Source of the DNA: Pseudoalteromonas arctica A 37-1-2
Lineage (GTDB): Bacteria; Pseudomonadota; Gammaproteobacteria; Enterobacterales; Alteromonadaceae
Length of the DNA: 64,000 nt
Reading direction: 5' to 3'
NCBI RefSeq assembly: GCF_000238395.3
Contig: NZ_CP011026.1
Span: forward strand, 719,877-783,876
A program made the translations under genes and the position numbers. Position 1 is the stretch's first letter. The number at the start of each line of letters is the position of its first letter. Below are positions 26,419-35,807 of the stretch, one piece after another. Below the pieces are notes generated by a model. That model saw only the letters and a list, made by a program, of their open reading frames with translations, had not been told where the DNA came from and ran no database searches.

Positions 26419-29121
26419 ATGAAATCTTTTAAACCCTCTACACTTGCTTTATCAAAGTTAAACTACGCTGTAATGGCTGCGTTACTTGGTTTATCAGTAA
26501 ATACAGCCACGGCTGCTGAGCAGCAAGTAGAAGAGCAAGAAATAGAAGAAGTTGTTGCTGTAGGGCAACGATTAAAGGGCAGTGCGGGTGCTGTACTGCA
26601 AGAACGTCAAAACCAAGCGTTTGTTGCTGATATTATGGGTGCAGACCAAATATCACGTACTGGTGATAGCGATGCCGCCTCTGCACTTCGTCGTGTTACT
26701 GGTTTAACGTTAGTCGACGGCAAATTTATTTATGTGCGTGGTTTAGGTGAACGCTATTCTAGTACTCAGCTAAATAGCATGTATGTACCAAGTCCTGATC
26801 CTACTCGCTCAGTGGTTCCTTTGGATTTATTTCCATCTGAAATTATTGAAAGCTTGAGTGTACAAAAGTCATTTTCACCGGATATGCCAGCGCATTTTGG
26901 TGGTGGTAATGTAAATATTCGCACTAAATCAATTCCTTCTGACTTTTTATTAAAAGTACAAGTGGGTACATCGTACAATACTTCTAATAGCGATACCGGT
27001 TACTTTTACAGTGGCGGTGATGATGACTGGATGGGTCGAGATGATGGTTCACGAGCATTATCGGATGTGTTTACTACTGCGCTTACCAGTGATGCTGGTC
27101 TTGAGGGCAATATAAACACTACGTTAGCTGAGCGTAAAATCCTGATTCAATCGCTTGATTGGGATGTAGGTATTTCAGAAAAGGATGTTGACCCTGCTAT
27201 GAACTTCTCTATTGCCTTAGGTGATAGATTTGAAAGTGAGGCCGGTACTTTTGGTGTGCTTGCAGCCGTATCTTACGATAACGAATGGGAAGTAGTTCAA
27301 GAGCAAAGCGGCTCAAGCCTTGGTAGCTTAGGCTGTGAAGACAAATGTTTTGCCCAGTATTACGATGGTACATCGACTGAGCAAAATGTACGTTGGAGCG
27401 GTACATTAAATTTAGGATATGAGTTAAATTCAAACCATAAGTTTGAGCTTACTAATATTGCACTTCATGACATGAGTGACCGCGTACGTAACCGCGATTA
27501 CTTTGATGCAAATGAAACCGAAGAAGGTGTCACCGAATTACGCCGAGTAGATATTACGTACGAAGAGCGCGAAATGTTTTCGACTCAGCTTAAGGGGACG
27601 CACAACTTTCCAGAGCTAAATAATTTATTTTTTGATTGGTATGGCGGTTTAAGTCGAGCAAACCGTAATGCACCAGGTGGTTTAGATGTTGTTTATCAGC
27701 AAAATTTAGTTGATGGCGTGCTTGAATCTGAACAACTACAAGATGTAGCTGCAACAAATATCACCCGTGAGTATCAAGTATTACACGACGATGTTGAAAC
27801 ATTTGGTTGGAATATGGGTATGCCTTTTTATGGTGACGGCTATGAGCTTGAGTTAAAAATAGGCGGCGATTTTTCAGAGAAAAAACGTGATGCAAGTAAT
27901 GTGAAGTTTGGCATTACGCACCGTGGTATAAGCGATGAGTACTCGTTCGGTTCTAACGTAAGCGATATTTTTGCGGATGAAAACACGGCGAATGACGCTT
28001 TTTATGCAAGTGTAACTGGCTCAGGTATTTTTGATGACGGGACCACTGATAGTGATAAGTACAGTGCAGCGCATAAATTAGATGCTTATTATTTTATGGC
28101 CGATTACTTCTATCAAAACACTTGGCGTTTTACTGGTGGCGTTCGATGGGAAGATTTTTCTCAAGTATCAGTCGGCTATGAAGCGCATACTAATTTCTTT
28201 GAAAATACGCTACAAGAAATCCAAGATGTAGCTATTAATGAAGATAACTTTTTTCCTTCTTTAGCTGTTACATACATCATGGATGAAGAAATGCAATTTC
28301 GCTTAAATTTAAGTGAAACAACCATTCGCCCTGATCTACGTGATGTAAGCTCTTCTTTCTTTGTTGACCCGTTAACTGAGTTTCTAGTGAGAGGATCTCC
28401 TAGTTTACAAAGTTCTAATTTAAAAAATGTTGATTTTAGGTTTGAATGGTATATGCCATCAGGTAATAATCTTTCTGTTGCATTGTTTTATAAAGACATT
28501 GAAAACCCAATTGAAATGGTTGAGCTTGCGGGCGTAGGGGGAGCATCTCCACAGCTATTAACAGCAAATGCTCAGTCGGGTAAATTGTCGGGTATTGAAG
28601 TTGATTTTTTAACTGACTTTGGCTTTATAAATAAAGATTGGTCTTCAGCATTTTTGTCAGGCAACGTTACGCTATCTGACTCAAGTGTTAATTTGGGGAT
28701 TAATGATTCAGACGGTGTTGACTCACTGTTTGAAACACAGCTTAAAGAAGCCCTTGAGGCCGATACGGTATCGAATATTGTAACTAACAATGAGCGTCGT
28801 TTAGTTGGTCATTCTGAGTGGGTTGCAAACTTACAAATGGGCTATGACTCGGATGATGGATTTCACTCTACTTCATTAATTTATAATGTGTTTGGTCCTC
28901 GTATAATTGTACCTGGTACACGTGGTAATGAAGATGCCGAAGAAAAGTCGTTTCATTCAGTTGATTTAGTTTATTCTTACTTCCCTAACTTTAACTCTAA
29001 AGTTAATTTTAAGGTTAAGAATATGCTTGGCCAAGAAAAAGAAATTGAACAAGAAGGTCTTACCCTTTGGGGACAAGACACCGGCACTGAGTTTAGTTTA
29101 AGTTATAGCTATGAGTTTTAA
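26419..29121 (+). CDS. TonB-dependent receptor paired with the triple-unit lipoprotein
   Basis: A 900-residue outer-membrane receptor. Signal peptide region ends near NTATAAEQQ, followed by a TonB-box-like IEEVVAVGQRL near residue 45. The plug shows DAASALRRVTGLTL, IYVRGLGERYSSTQLNSM and VPLDLFPSEIIESL. The barrel ends with an aromatic terminal strand (SLSYSYEF). The YVRGLGERYSS type is common in receptors that act with carbohydrate or other large substrates; substrate here is unknown. The ATG at 26419 has CGGAG upstream. It lies in one operon with the lipoprotein gene and next to its likely energiser TonB. Confidence 0.9.
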   Translation: MKSFKPSTLALSKLNYAVMAALLGLSVNTATAAEQQVEEQEIEEVVAVGQRLKGSAGAVLQERQNQAFVADIMGADQISRTGDSDAASALRRVTGLTLVDGKFIYVRGLGERYSSTQLNSMYVPSPDPTRSVVPLDLFPSEIIESLSVQKSFSPDMPAHFGGGNVNIRTKSIPSDFLLKVQVGTSYNTSNSDTGYFYSGGDDDWMGRDDGSRALSDVFTTALTSDAGLEGNINTTLAERKILIQSLDWDVGISEKDVDPAMNFSIALGDRFESEAGTFGVLAAVSYDNEWEVVQEQSGSSLGSLGCEDKCFAQYYDGTSTEQNVRWSGTLNLGYELNSNHKFELTNIALHDMSDRVRNRDYFDANETEEGVTELRRVDITYEEREMFSTQLKGTHNFPELNNLFFDWYGGLSRANRNAPGGLDVVYQQNLVDGVLESEQLQDVAATNITREYQVLHDDVETFGWNMGMPFYGDGYELELKIGGDFSEKKRDASNVKFGITHRGISDEYSFGSNVSDIFADENTANDAFYASVTGSGIFDDGTTDSDKYSAAHKLDAYYFMADYFYQNTWRFTGGVRWEDFSQVSVGYEAHTNFFENTLQEIQDVAINEDNFFPSLAVTYIMDEEMQFRLNLSETTIRPDLRDVSSSFFVDPLTEFLVRGSPSLQSSNLKNVDFRFEWYMPSGNNLSVALFYKDIENPIEMVELAGVGGASPQLLTANAQSGKLSGIEVDFLTDFGFINKDWSSAFLSGNVTLSDSSVNLGINDSDGVDSLFETQLKEALEADTVSNIVTNNERRLVGHSEWVANLQMGYDSDDGFHSTSLIYNVFGPRIIVPGTRGNEDAEEKSFHSVDLVYSYFPNFNSKVNFKVKNMLGQEKEIEQEGLTLWGQDTGTEFSLSYSYEF

Positions 29122-29174
29122 GCTTTATTTAAAATAAAACTCAAGGAATGAAATAATAAACTTCACTATCTATT

Positions 29175-29203
29175 AGCTCTGTATTTTAATACAGAGCTTT
29201 TTT
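29175..29203 (+). terminator. terminator after the receptor gene
   Basis: AGCTCTGTATT-TT-AATACAGAGCT is followed by six T. Confidence 0.85.
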
Positions 29204-29341
29204 GTGTTTATGCTCAGTATGAAAAATATTTAAGTTCTGTTTTATTCGCTAGTTTTAGCTTTCAGCCAGTGTTAGTTTAGCGTTAATGAAAATTAAATCT
29301 CACGCAATGAATTTAATTTTTAATGTATTAAGGCATCTTTT

Positions 29342-30481
29342 ATGAATCAAACAGTGGAACAAACAATGAAAAAAGTAGGATTAGTCGGTTGGCGTGGCAT
29401 GGTTGGCTCTGTGTTATTAGAACGTATGCAGCAGCAAAGTGATTTTGCCCATATCGACACCACCTTTTTCACCACCTCACAAGCGGGTCAACTAGGCCCA
29501 GATATAGCAGGCGACGCAAAACCATTACTTGATGCAAGTGACATTAGCGAACTTGCTAAAATGGATATTATTGTTACTTGCCAAGGCGGTGACTACACCA
29601 ATGCGGTATATCCAAAACTTCGAGAGTCGGGTTGGGATGGTTACTGGATTGATGCAGCTTCAGCGCTGCGTATGAGTGAGGACAGCATTATAGTGCTTGA
29701 TCCCGTAAACAAAGATGTTATTGAACAAGGCTTAGAGCAAGGCGTTAAAACCTTTGTGGGCGGTAACTGTACTGTATCGCTGATGCTACTTGCATTAGGT
29801 GGTTTATTTGAGCAAGACCTAATTGAATGGGTAAGCCCAATGACTTACCAAGCGGCGTCGGGCGCTGGTGCACGAAATATGAAAGAGCTTATTGCACAAA
29901 TGGGCGCTATTCATGCAAGTGTTGCAGATAAACTAGATAACCCAAGCTCTGCTATTTTAGAAATTGATAAAATAGTAAGTGAAACAATGGCGTCAAAAGA
30001 CTTACCACAAGACCAATTTGGTGTGCCATTAGCGGGCAGTTTAATCCCGTGGATTGACGTACCTATGCCAAGCGGTCAGTCTAAAGAAGAATGGAAAGCG
30101 CAAGTTGAAGCGAACAAAATTTTAGGTTCTTCAAAGCAACCAGTGCCTATTGACGGTTTATGTGTACGTATTGGCGCTATGCGTTGTCATTCACAAGCGA
30201 TGACCATTAAATTACGTGAAGATATTAGCGTAGAAAAAATTGAAGAAATTTTAGCGTCTCATAACGAGTGGGTTAAGGTTATTCCTAACGAGCGTGAAAT
30301 TAGCGCAACAGACTTAACACCCGTTAAAGTAACAGGCACTTTAACAATTCCTGTTGGCCGTATTCGTAAATTAGCGATGGGGCCAAAATACATCAGCGCA
30401 TTTACAGTAGGCGATCAGCTTTTGTGGGGAGCGGCAGAGCCACTTCGTCGTATGCTACGCATAATTGTTGATGGTGAGTAA
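29342..30481 (+). CDS. asd: aspartate-semialdehyde dehydrogenase
   Basis: A 379-residue NADPH enzyme that reduces aspartyl phosphate to aspartate semialdehyde on the path to lysine, diaminopimelate, threonine and methionine. The N-terminal nucleotide site is [17 protein letters not shown], the catalytic Cys is in [12 protein letters not shown], and the active-site His is in [18 protein letters not shown]. The enterobacterial-type asd is about 367 residues; the family's own start would be [11 protein letters not shown] at 29366, and either ATG is possible because both have purine-rich upstream sequences. Presence of a core biosynthetic gene fits a chromid. Confidence 0.95.
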   Translation: MNQTVEQTMKKVGLVGWRGMVGSVLLERMQQQSDFAHIDTTFFTTSQAGQLGPDIAGDAKPLLDASDISELAKMDIIVTCQGGDYTNAVYPKLRESGWDGYWIDAASALRMSEDSIIVLDPVNKDVIEQGLEQGVKTFVGGNCTVSLMLLALGGLFEQDLIEWVSPMTYQAASGAGARNMKELIAQMGAIHASVADKLDNPSSAILEIDKIVSETMASKDLPQDQFGVPLAGSLIPWIDVPMPSGQSKEEWKAQVEANKILGSSKQPVPIDGLCVRIGAMRCHSQAMTIKLREDISVEKIEEILASHNEWVKVIPNEREISATDLTPVKVTGTLTIPVGRIRKLAMGPKYISAFTVGDQLLWGAAEPLRRMLRIIVDGE

Positions 30482-30643
30482 TACCAATTCGCAATAATAC
30501 TTAATCAATTTGAGGGGTTAAATCTGACGCTAACTACGTTAAATATTTCTGATATAGAACAACTAAATAACGAAATCTTTGCCTTGTTATCGACACGATT
30601 TTTCTTCCCTCAAAATAGATCACTTAATTAAGCGAATTGGTAT
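30481..30643. repeat. MITE-like element, family A copy 1
   Basis: 163 bp bounded by perfect 12-bp inverted ends (ATACCAATTCGC / GCGAATTGGTAT), abutting the asd stop codon. Its reverse complement aligns with the element at 41200 over an interior tract (GGCAAA-ATTT then TTTAGTTGTTCT, and TTAACGT). No ORF inside, so a non-autonomous element. Confidence 0.75.
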
Positions 30644-30666
30644 AATATATAATCAGTATTAACAAA

Positions 30667-30695
30667 AGGGGTTGGCAATTTGCCAGCCCTTTTTA
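30667..30695 (+). terminator. terminator downstream of asd and repeat A1
   Basis: GGGGTTGGCAA / TTGCCAGCCC stem followed by T5. Confidence 0.75.
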
Positions 30696-30820
30696 GTTTA
30701 ATGGCTTATAAAACCGCTTAAGAGGCTTAAACAATACTTTTTTATGAATGTTCACTGTTGTTTATTATTGAACTTAAGTAAACTGTTTACATTGTGCAAC
30801 AGCCTATTCAAGTAACATTA

Positions 30821-32710
30821 ATGACCTCTCATATAAATAACTTTGCCAATAAGCGATTAGCATTTGTTAGCTCCTATTTTAGTTCTGCAATTGCTATAAA
30901 CACGGTTGTTTCTTGTTTTCTTATTTTTAGCAGTATTAACCACAGCGCCTCGCAAGAAAAACTTTACTGGCTTTTTACGTTATCATTTATTTCATTACTT
31001 CGAATAGCCAGCCATGTATTTGTTAACAACACCCATGCTTTTAAATATCATCTGTATTTTATAGGTTTATTATTAACGGCTTTAACATGGGCTGCTTTCC
31101 CCATTTTGTTTTATGAAAATATGCCAATGCAGGAGAAGTTTGTATCACTCGTTGTTTTTAGCTCCCTTGCTGGTGGCGGTGTAAATGTTTTAGCTTCTGA
31201 TATTCGTTCCTCCTTGTCGTATATAACCTGTTTACTGGTTCCTTTTAGTATTTTATTACTCTTACAGCCTATTGAAGATGAGAATGTACTAGGTATTTTA
31301 GGGCTCGTTTTATGGTTTATTTTGTGTTTTGTTACCGCTGTACGTTCTGCTAAAGATGTAAAGTCATCAATTAATAATGAACTTAAGTTAGATCAATTTA
31401 TTGAAAACTTAGAAAACGAAGTGCAACTTCGTACCGAACAAATAATCCTTTTAGAGCAAAAAGATAATTTAACTAAATTGTTTAACAGGGGGAGCTTTGT
31501 TTCTAATGTTGAACTTGATTTAGCCAATCAAAATGATGATATTAAAGCCGTTTTATTTTTAGATATGGATGACTTTAAAATCATCAACGATAAATACGGT
31601 CACGATTTTGGTGACTTTGTTCTGGCCCAAACAGGTAAACGATTAGTTGAAACACAAACTCAGGGCGATTTTATTGCTTGTCGTTGGGGAGGGGATGAGT
31701 TTATTTTTTATTCTCGTAGTAACACCGAAGACGAACTTTTTGACTGTGTTTTTAGATTAGTTAAAACTTTAACGAAAACAGTAAGCATGGATAGCTATCA
31801 AGTAAACCCTTCTTTTAAGGTTGGGCTGTATTTTACGCGTGAAAACTTTAATCTTGAAGACGCGATTAAATACGCTGATGTTGCTATGTATGAAGGTAAG
31901 AAAAGCCGTAATGAAATATCGGTATTTGACGAGCGAATGCATGAATCGCTTAAAAGAGAAGAAGTACTTCGCAGCTCAATTAAAGAGTGCGTAGAAAAAG
32001 GTGACTTTCATCTGTGTTATCAACCTATTGTTGATATAAGTACAAATGAAATAACCACGTTTGAAGTACTACTTCGTTGGCAGTTTAATGATGAATTTAT
32101 TCCCCCTTCAGAATTTATAGATATTGCAGAGCGATATGGAAAAATTAATATATTAGGTGAATTTGTACTAGAACAAGCTATCGCGAGTTTAAGTAAGTTA
32201 AACGCTGTGAATAGTAAGATTGGATTGTCGATTAATGTGTCGGTGTTGCAACTAGAAAACCATAATTTTTTAGATTTTTTAGTTGCGCTTTTAAATAGAT
32301 ACGCAGTTAAACCATACAATGTGCATTTAGAGATAACAGAAACAGTCATGATCAAAAATTTACCGTATTTGTCAAAAGTGATTACGGCCATAAAAAATAC
32401 CGGTGTGCGTATCTCTATTGATGATTTTGGTACTGGGTTTTCTTCTATATCGGTTTTAAAAGAGCTGTCAGTTGATTACATTAAAATAGACAAATCTTAT
32501 ATTGATAACATTTGTGAATGCTCAAAAGATAAAAGTATTGTATCTGCGGTAACTAACATGTCGCATATGATTGGATGCCAGGTAATAGCTGAGGGCGTAG
32601 AAAATACAGCTCAGTTAACGTTATTACAAAGCTTACAAATTGATAAGTATCAAGGTTTTATATTCAGTAAACCAGTTAGATTTGCCGATGCGCTTAAACT
32701 TATTAGTTAG
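30821..32710 (+). CDS. membrane GGDEF-EAL protein
   Basis: A roughly 629-residue c-di-GMP enzyme with about seven N-terminal TM helices (residues 10-200), then GGDEF starting DNLTKLFNRGSF with CRWGGDEFIF intact, then EAL. The EAL signature reads FEVLLRW (EVL); other phosphodiesterase residues are present: SINVSVLQLE, EITETVM, IDDFGTGFSS, DYIKIDKSYI and AEGVE. So it is likely a bifunctional or phosphodiesterase protein. The start is uncertain: GTG 30794 or ATG 30821, neither with a good ribosome site. The stop codon lies at the edge of a family B repeat. Confidence 0.87.
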   Translation: MTSHINNFANKRLAFVSSYFSSAIAINTVVSCFLIFSSINHSASQEKLYWLFTLSFISLLRIASHVFVNNTHAFKYHLYFIGLLLTALTWAAFPILFYENMPMQEKFVSLVVFSSLAGGGVNVLASDIRSSLSYITCLLVPFSILLLLQPIEDENVLGILGLVLWFILCFVTAVRSAKDVKSSINNELKLDQFIENLENEVQLRTEQIILLEQKDNLTKLFNRGSFVSNVELDLANQNDDIKAVLFLDMDDFKIINDKYGHDFGDFVLAQTGKRLVETQTQGDFIACRWGGDEFIFYSRSNTEDELFDCVFRLVKTLTKTVSMDSYQVNPSFKVGLYFTRENFNLEDAIKYADVAMYEGKKSRNEISVFDERMHESLKREEVLRSSIKECVEKGDFHLCYQPIVDISTNEITTFEVLLRWQFNDEFIPPSEFIDIAERYGKINILGEFVLEQAIASLSKLNAVNSKIGLSINVSVLQLENHNFLDFLVALLNRYAVKPYNVHLEITETVMIKNLPYLSKVITAIKNTGVRISIDDFGTGFSSISVLKELSVDYIKIDKSYIDNICECSKDKSIVSAVTNMSHMIGCQVIAEGVENTAQLTLLQSLQIDKYQGFIFSKPVRFADALKLIS

Positions 32711-32880
32711 AGCGCTGACTTTTCAGGCACAAAGTTTGTTTTATCTAGGTTCGATTTAAGCGTGCCGTGTGCTTCTGGCTCGCTGCGAGCGGTAACTTCT
32801 TTTGTGTTATTCTATTAGCTTACATTCATATGAAAATAACTTAAAACGGAGCAATCCGCCTCGTTTTTTTAATGCTATTT
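32709..32880. repeat. MITE-like element, family B fragment
   Basis: Begins AGAGCGC at the stop codon of the GGDEF-EAL gene; its interior TTTGTTTTATCTAGGTTCGAT aligns with the right arm of the 55.0 kb element, and TGTGTTATTCTATTAGCTTACAT aligns with the copy at 38.2 kb. Degenerate. Confidence 0.5.
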
Positions 32881-32943
32881 GCCTAAAGATTCTGCCGAAA
32901 ATTCAACCTAAAAAGATAGGTAGGCCTTAGTTATAATGAACTT

Positions 32944-34107
32944 TTATTGACTTAATTCGCTTATATGAACTACCTGATTACGCCCTCCATTTTTAGCATG
33001 ATAGAGTGCTTTATCTGCCTCATTTATTGCGCTTTCAATTGCGGTTTTATTGCATTTAATATTTATTACGCCAAAACTTGCCGTAACATTAATTACTTTA
33101 TCATTAAAATGAATCGGACTACTGGCGAGTGCGTTTCTTAGTTTTTCGGGGAATGCTTTAGCTGTAGGCTCGTCGTTACGTGCTATTAATAAGGTAAATT
33201 CTTCGCCACCAATTCGGCCAAACAAATCATCTGGATTTATGCAGTCTTGCATTATTTTCGCCGCTTCTACTAACACCACATCACCTCCTGCATGTCCAAA
33301 CTCATCGTTTATTTTTTTAAATTTATCTATATCCCAATAAATTAAGCTTACGTACTTATAATTATTAAGTTTATCTTTTAGTTGCTCTTGGCTTTTATTA
33401 TAAAACCCACGCCTATTTAAGCAGCCCGTAAGTACATCAGTCATTGCAAGATGGTTCATTTTTTCGGCTAAATCAGACGCCATTATGAATATCATAAATA
33501 CGGCCATGCCGACATGAGCAGCAGGGACAGTCATAAAATTAATTAATGTATATAGCGCTATATATTCTTCATTCACTTGGCTGCCTTGCAGTAATGCTAT
33601 GCTTGCTGCAACAAATAAAAGTAATCCACATAGCGAATAAGTGATACTAGCGCCTATTTCAGCAGGGAGTGATTTTTGCTTATGCCTGAAAATAATAACC
33701 GCACTTAGTATCAGTAAGATCACATCGTAATACACATACAACGACATAAATAAGCCAACATGCACATTTATGGCTGTAAAATAATAAACAGCAGCAAGAG
33801 TTACTATTGCCGAGATGATTAAATAGCGAATTTTTATACTCGAATTTACCCTAATGCAATGCCCCCATGTACCAAGTAGCACAGAGCCTACTGAGAAGCT
33901 GCTTCCTAACATCCAATATAGTGTGTGAGAGTCAAATAATGGTTCTGCTAATATTGTTGCCCATTGGCATGCAGAGAGTGCGAATGCGATTGTCCAAAGC
34001 ATGGCATATTGCTTTTTACCTAACGTAAACCACGACATTAAAAATATGACAGACCAAATAACACTGGTTAAAAAGAGAGTAACTAATATATAAAAAACAG
34101 GGTTCAT
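32944..34107 (-). CDS. membrane diguanylate cyclase (GGDEF)
   Basis: A 387-residue protein with about six to eight N-terminal TM helices (residues 5-215) and a GGDEF domain starting MTDVLTGCLNRRGF. The active loop is GRIGGEEFTLLI, intact, so it probably makes c-di-GMP. Oriented convergent to the GGDEF-EAL gene across about 230 bp of repeat remnant. No known sensor domain in the membrane part could be named. Confidence 0.9.
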   Translation of the reverse strand: MNPVFYILVTLFLTSVIWSVIFLMSWFTLGKKQYAMLWTIAFALSACQWATILAEPLFDSHTLYWMLGSSFSVGSVLLGTWGHCIRVNSSIKIRYLIISAIVTLAAVYYFTAINVHVGLFMSLYVYYDVILLILSAVIIFRHKQKSLPAEIGASITYSLCGLLLFVAASIALLQGSQVNEEYIALYTLINFMTVPAAHVGMAVFMIFIMASDLAEKMNHLAMTDVLTGCLNRRGFYNKSQEQLKDKLNNYKYVSLIYWDIDKFKKINDEFGHAGGDVVLVEAAKIMQDCINPDDLFGRIGGEEFTLLIARNDEPTAKAFPEKLRNALASSPIHFNDKVINVTASFGVINIKCNKTAIESAINEADKALYHAKNGGRNQVVHISELSQ

Positions 34108-34595
34108 GTATTTTTATTCTTGTTTGCGTTAATTTTACTTTAGTAGATGAAAGCGGTTTATTCGAATCAATGCAGGTTATTAGTTGGCAAAATTATAGAT
34201 AGATAAGCATGGGAATCACTTCATTAAGCGGTGTATTTGAATAGTGGTATATCCTTTGCTGTAGTGATTGTAGTTTAAAGTTTTAAGCTTATATGGCTTT
34301 GCTCTATTTGTAATTTTATACCTAACAGGTACTTAAGTTACAAATATTAGTAATTTTTACACGTTTATTTATGTACTTAATTAAAAAGTTTAACTAATTA
34401 GAGCCTGTTTATCTTTCGAGATTAAATGTGCAGCCGTACATTTGGTTTTTAGGCAAGGTTGAGTCTATGTTGTGTGGTTGTTCTTCATAAATAGGCGATA
34501 ACGCAGCATTAATGCCAAACATACGCAGCCCTACATAGAACAGAGTTTAATCCTTAAAGGTCAATAGGCCCTCGTTTTTAGCAAAGGAAGTTAGA
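34108..34595. other. intergenic region with a family B repeat
   Basis: About 490 bp between the divergent diguanylate cyclase and DUF748 genes. Apart from the repeat at 34400-34572 it is AT-rich with no recognisable gene or RNA. Confidence 0.5.
34400..34572. repeat. MITE-like element, family B copy
   Basis: 173 bp with ends AGAGCCTGTTTATCTTTCG and, inverted, AGGGCCTATTGACCTTTAA. The interior (TTTGGTTTTTAGGCAAGG, then CATAAATAGGCGATAACGC) is nearly identical to that of the 55.0 kb element, but it lacks the right-hand half. A non-autonomous, internally deleted copy. Confidence 0.75.
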
Positions 34596-35720
34596 ATGCA
34601 TTTTTCATCTACAACATTTCACGCCAAATATTTTAAAGGTGTAATAGCGCTGATTGTATTGCTTATAATAACGCGAATAGCCGCGCCTTATGTAGTTCAG
34701 TATTACGTAAATTATCAGTTAAAGCATACGCAAGGTGTTACGGGACATGTTGGTGATGTAGATTTGTTTTTATATCGCGGTGCCTACGCGATTGACAACG
34801 TTGAAATTTACGCTGTTGATGCAACTTCAGCTCCTAAGCCTTTACTGAGTATTCAAACTCTCGATTTTTCACTCGCGTGGTCAGCCCTTTTAAAAGGGAA
34901 TTTAGTCACAAATATGGCTTTTACGCGTCCTGAGATAGTTATTTACGATAAAGACCCCAATGCTTCTGAGCAAAATCAACAAGTAAAAGATGAAACTACC
35001 TGGGTAGGGCTCGCCAATAACTTAGTACTGTTTTCTATTGATACCTTAACAATTGAGCAAGGCAAGTTAACCTTAGTTAATTCAACTAACAGTGGTGAAA
35101 ACCCCACTTTTATATCAAATATCAATGCCGAAATTAAAAATATAACGAATGCGCAAAACCTATCAAAAACACTTGTGACTACTCTAAACGTAGAGGGAGC
35201 ATTAATGGGCGAGGCAGCTTTGAAGCTTAATGGCAAATTAGACCCTTTTAGCAAGCAGGCTAATTTTGATTTTAACGCAGAGGTACAGCGCTTTTCAGTT
35301 AAAAATTTAGACACTGTATTTAAAGTGTATACACCGTTTGATATTGAAGCGGGAGGCATTGATGGCGCTATGGAACTTGTGGCTAAAGATAATAACTTAA
35401 ATGGTTATGTAAAAGCGGGCGTTCAAAACTTGCGTGTTTTTTCGTGGCGCGAAGATATAGAAAAAGATGACGACGGCATATTTACGGCCATATTTGAAGG
35501 CAGTGTTGATTTACTGGGCTCTATCCTCGAAAACGATGAGTCTAAACTCGTTGCTGCACGCATTCCTATAGAAGGGCAATTAGATAATGCGGATGTTTCG
35601 ACTTTCCAAGCAGTTACTTCGGTTTTAAAAAATGCTTTTTTTGATGCGTTTAAGATGAAAGTAGATAACGTTATTTCTTTTGAAGATACGGATAACAAAC
35701 CTGATAACAATGGGAATTAA
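34596..35720 (+). CDS. DUF748/AsmA-like membrane-anchored protein
   Basis: A 374-residue protein with one N-terminal TM helix (about 14-36, FKGVIALIVLLIITRIAAPYV) followed by a periplasmic domain with the DUF748 pattern: VDLFLYRGAYAIDNVEIY, LLSIQTLDFSLAWSALLKGN, FTRPEIVIYD. These AsmA-like proteins are proposed to help lipid transport across the periplasm, which is inference here. The RBS GGAAG precedes the ATG. Confidence 0.78.
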   Translation: MHFSSTTFHAKYFKGVIALIVLLIITRIAAPYVVQYYVNYQLKHTQGVTGHVGDVDLFLYRGAYAIDNVEIYAVDATSAPKPLLSIQTLDFSLAWSALLKGNLVTNMAFTRPEIVIYDKDPNASEQNQQVKDETTWVGLANNLVLFSIDTLTIEQGKLTLVNSTNSGENPTFISNINAEIKNITNAQNLSKTLVTTLNVEGALMGEAALKLNGKLDPFSKQANFDFNAEVQRFSVKNLDTVFKVYTPFDIEAGGIDGAMELVAKDNNLNGYVKAGVQNLRVFSWREDIEKDDDGIFTAIFEGSVDLLGSILENDESKLVAARIPIEGQLDNADVSTFQAVTSVLKNAFFDAFKMKVDNVISFEDTDNKPDNNGN

Positions 35721-35760
35721 AGCACTTTGGGAATGCATGTTTGAGTTAAATGTTTAAGCT

Positions 35761-35789
35761 GCACCCACTTTTAAACTTTAAGTGGGTGC
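35761..35789. terminator. bidirectional terminator
   Basis: GCACCCACTT / AAGTGGGTGC stem between the convergent DUF748 and ion channel genes, followed by short T runs. Confidence 0.7.
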
Positions 35790-35807
35790 TTTAGTACTCT
35801 TATCAGA

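Noticed and set aside
29204..29341. Lysine riboswitch before asd
   Set aside because: The 138-bp leader is too short and does not show the conserved lysine-riboswitch helices.
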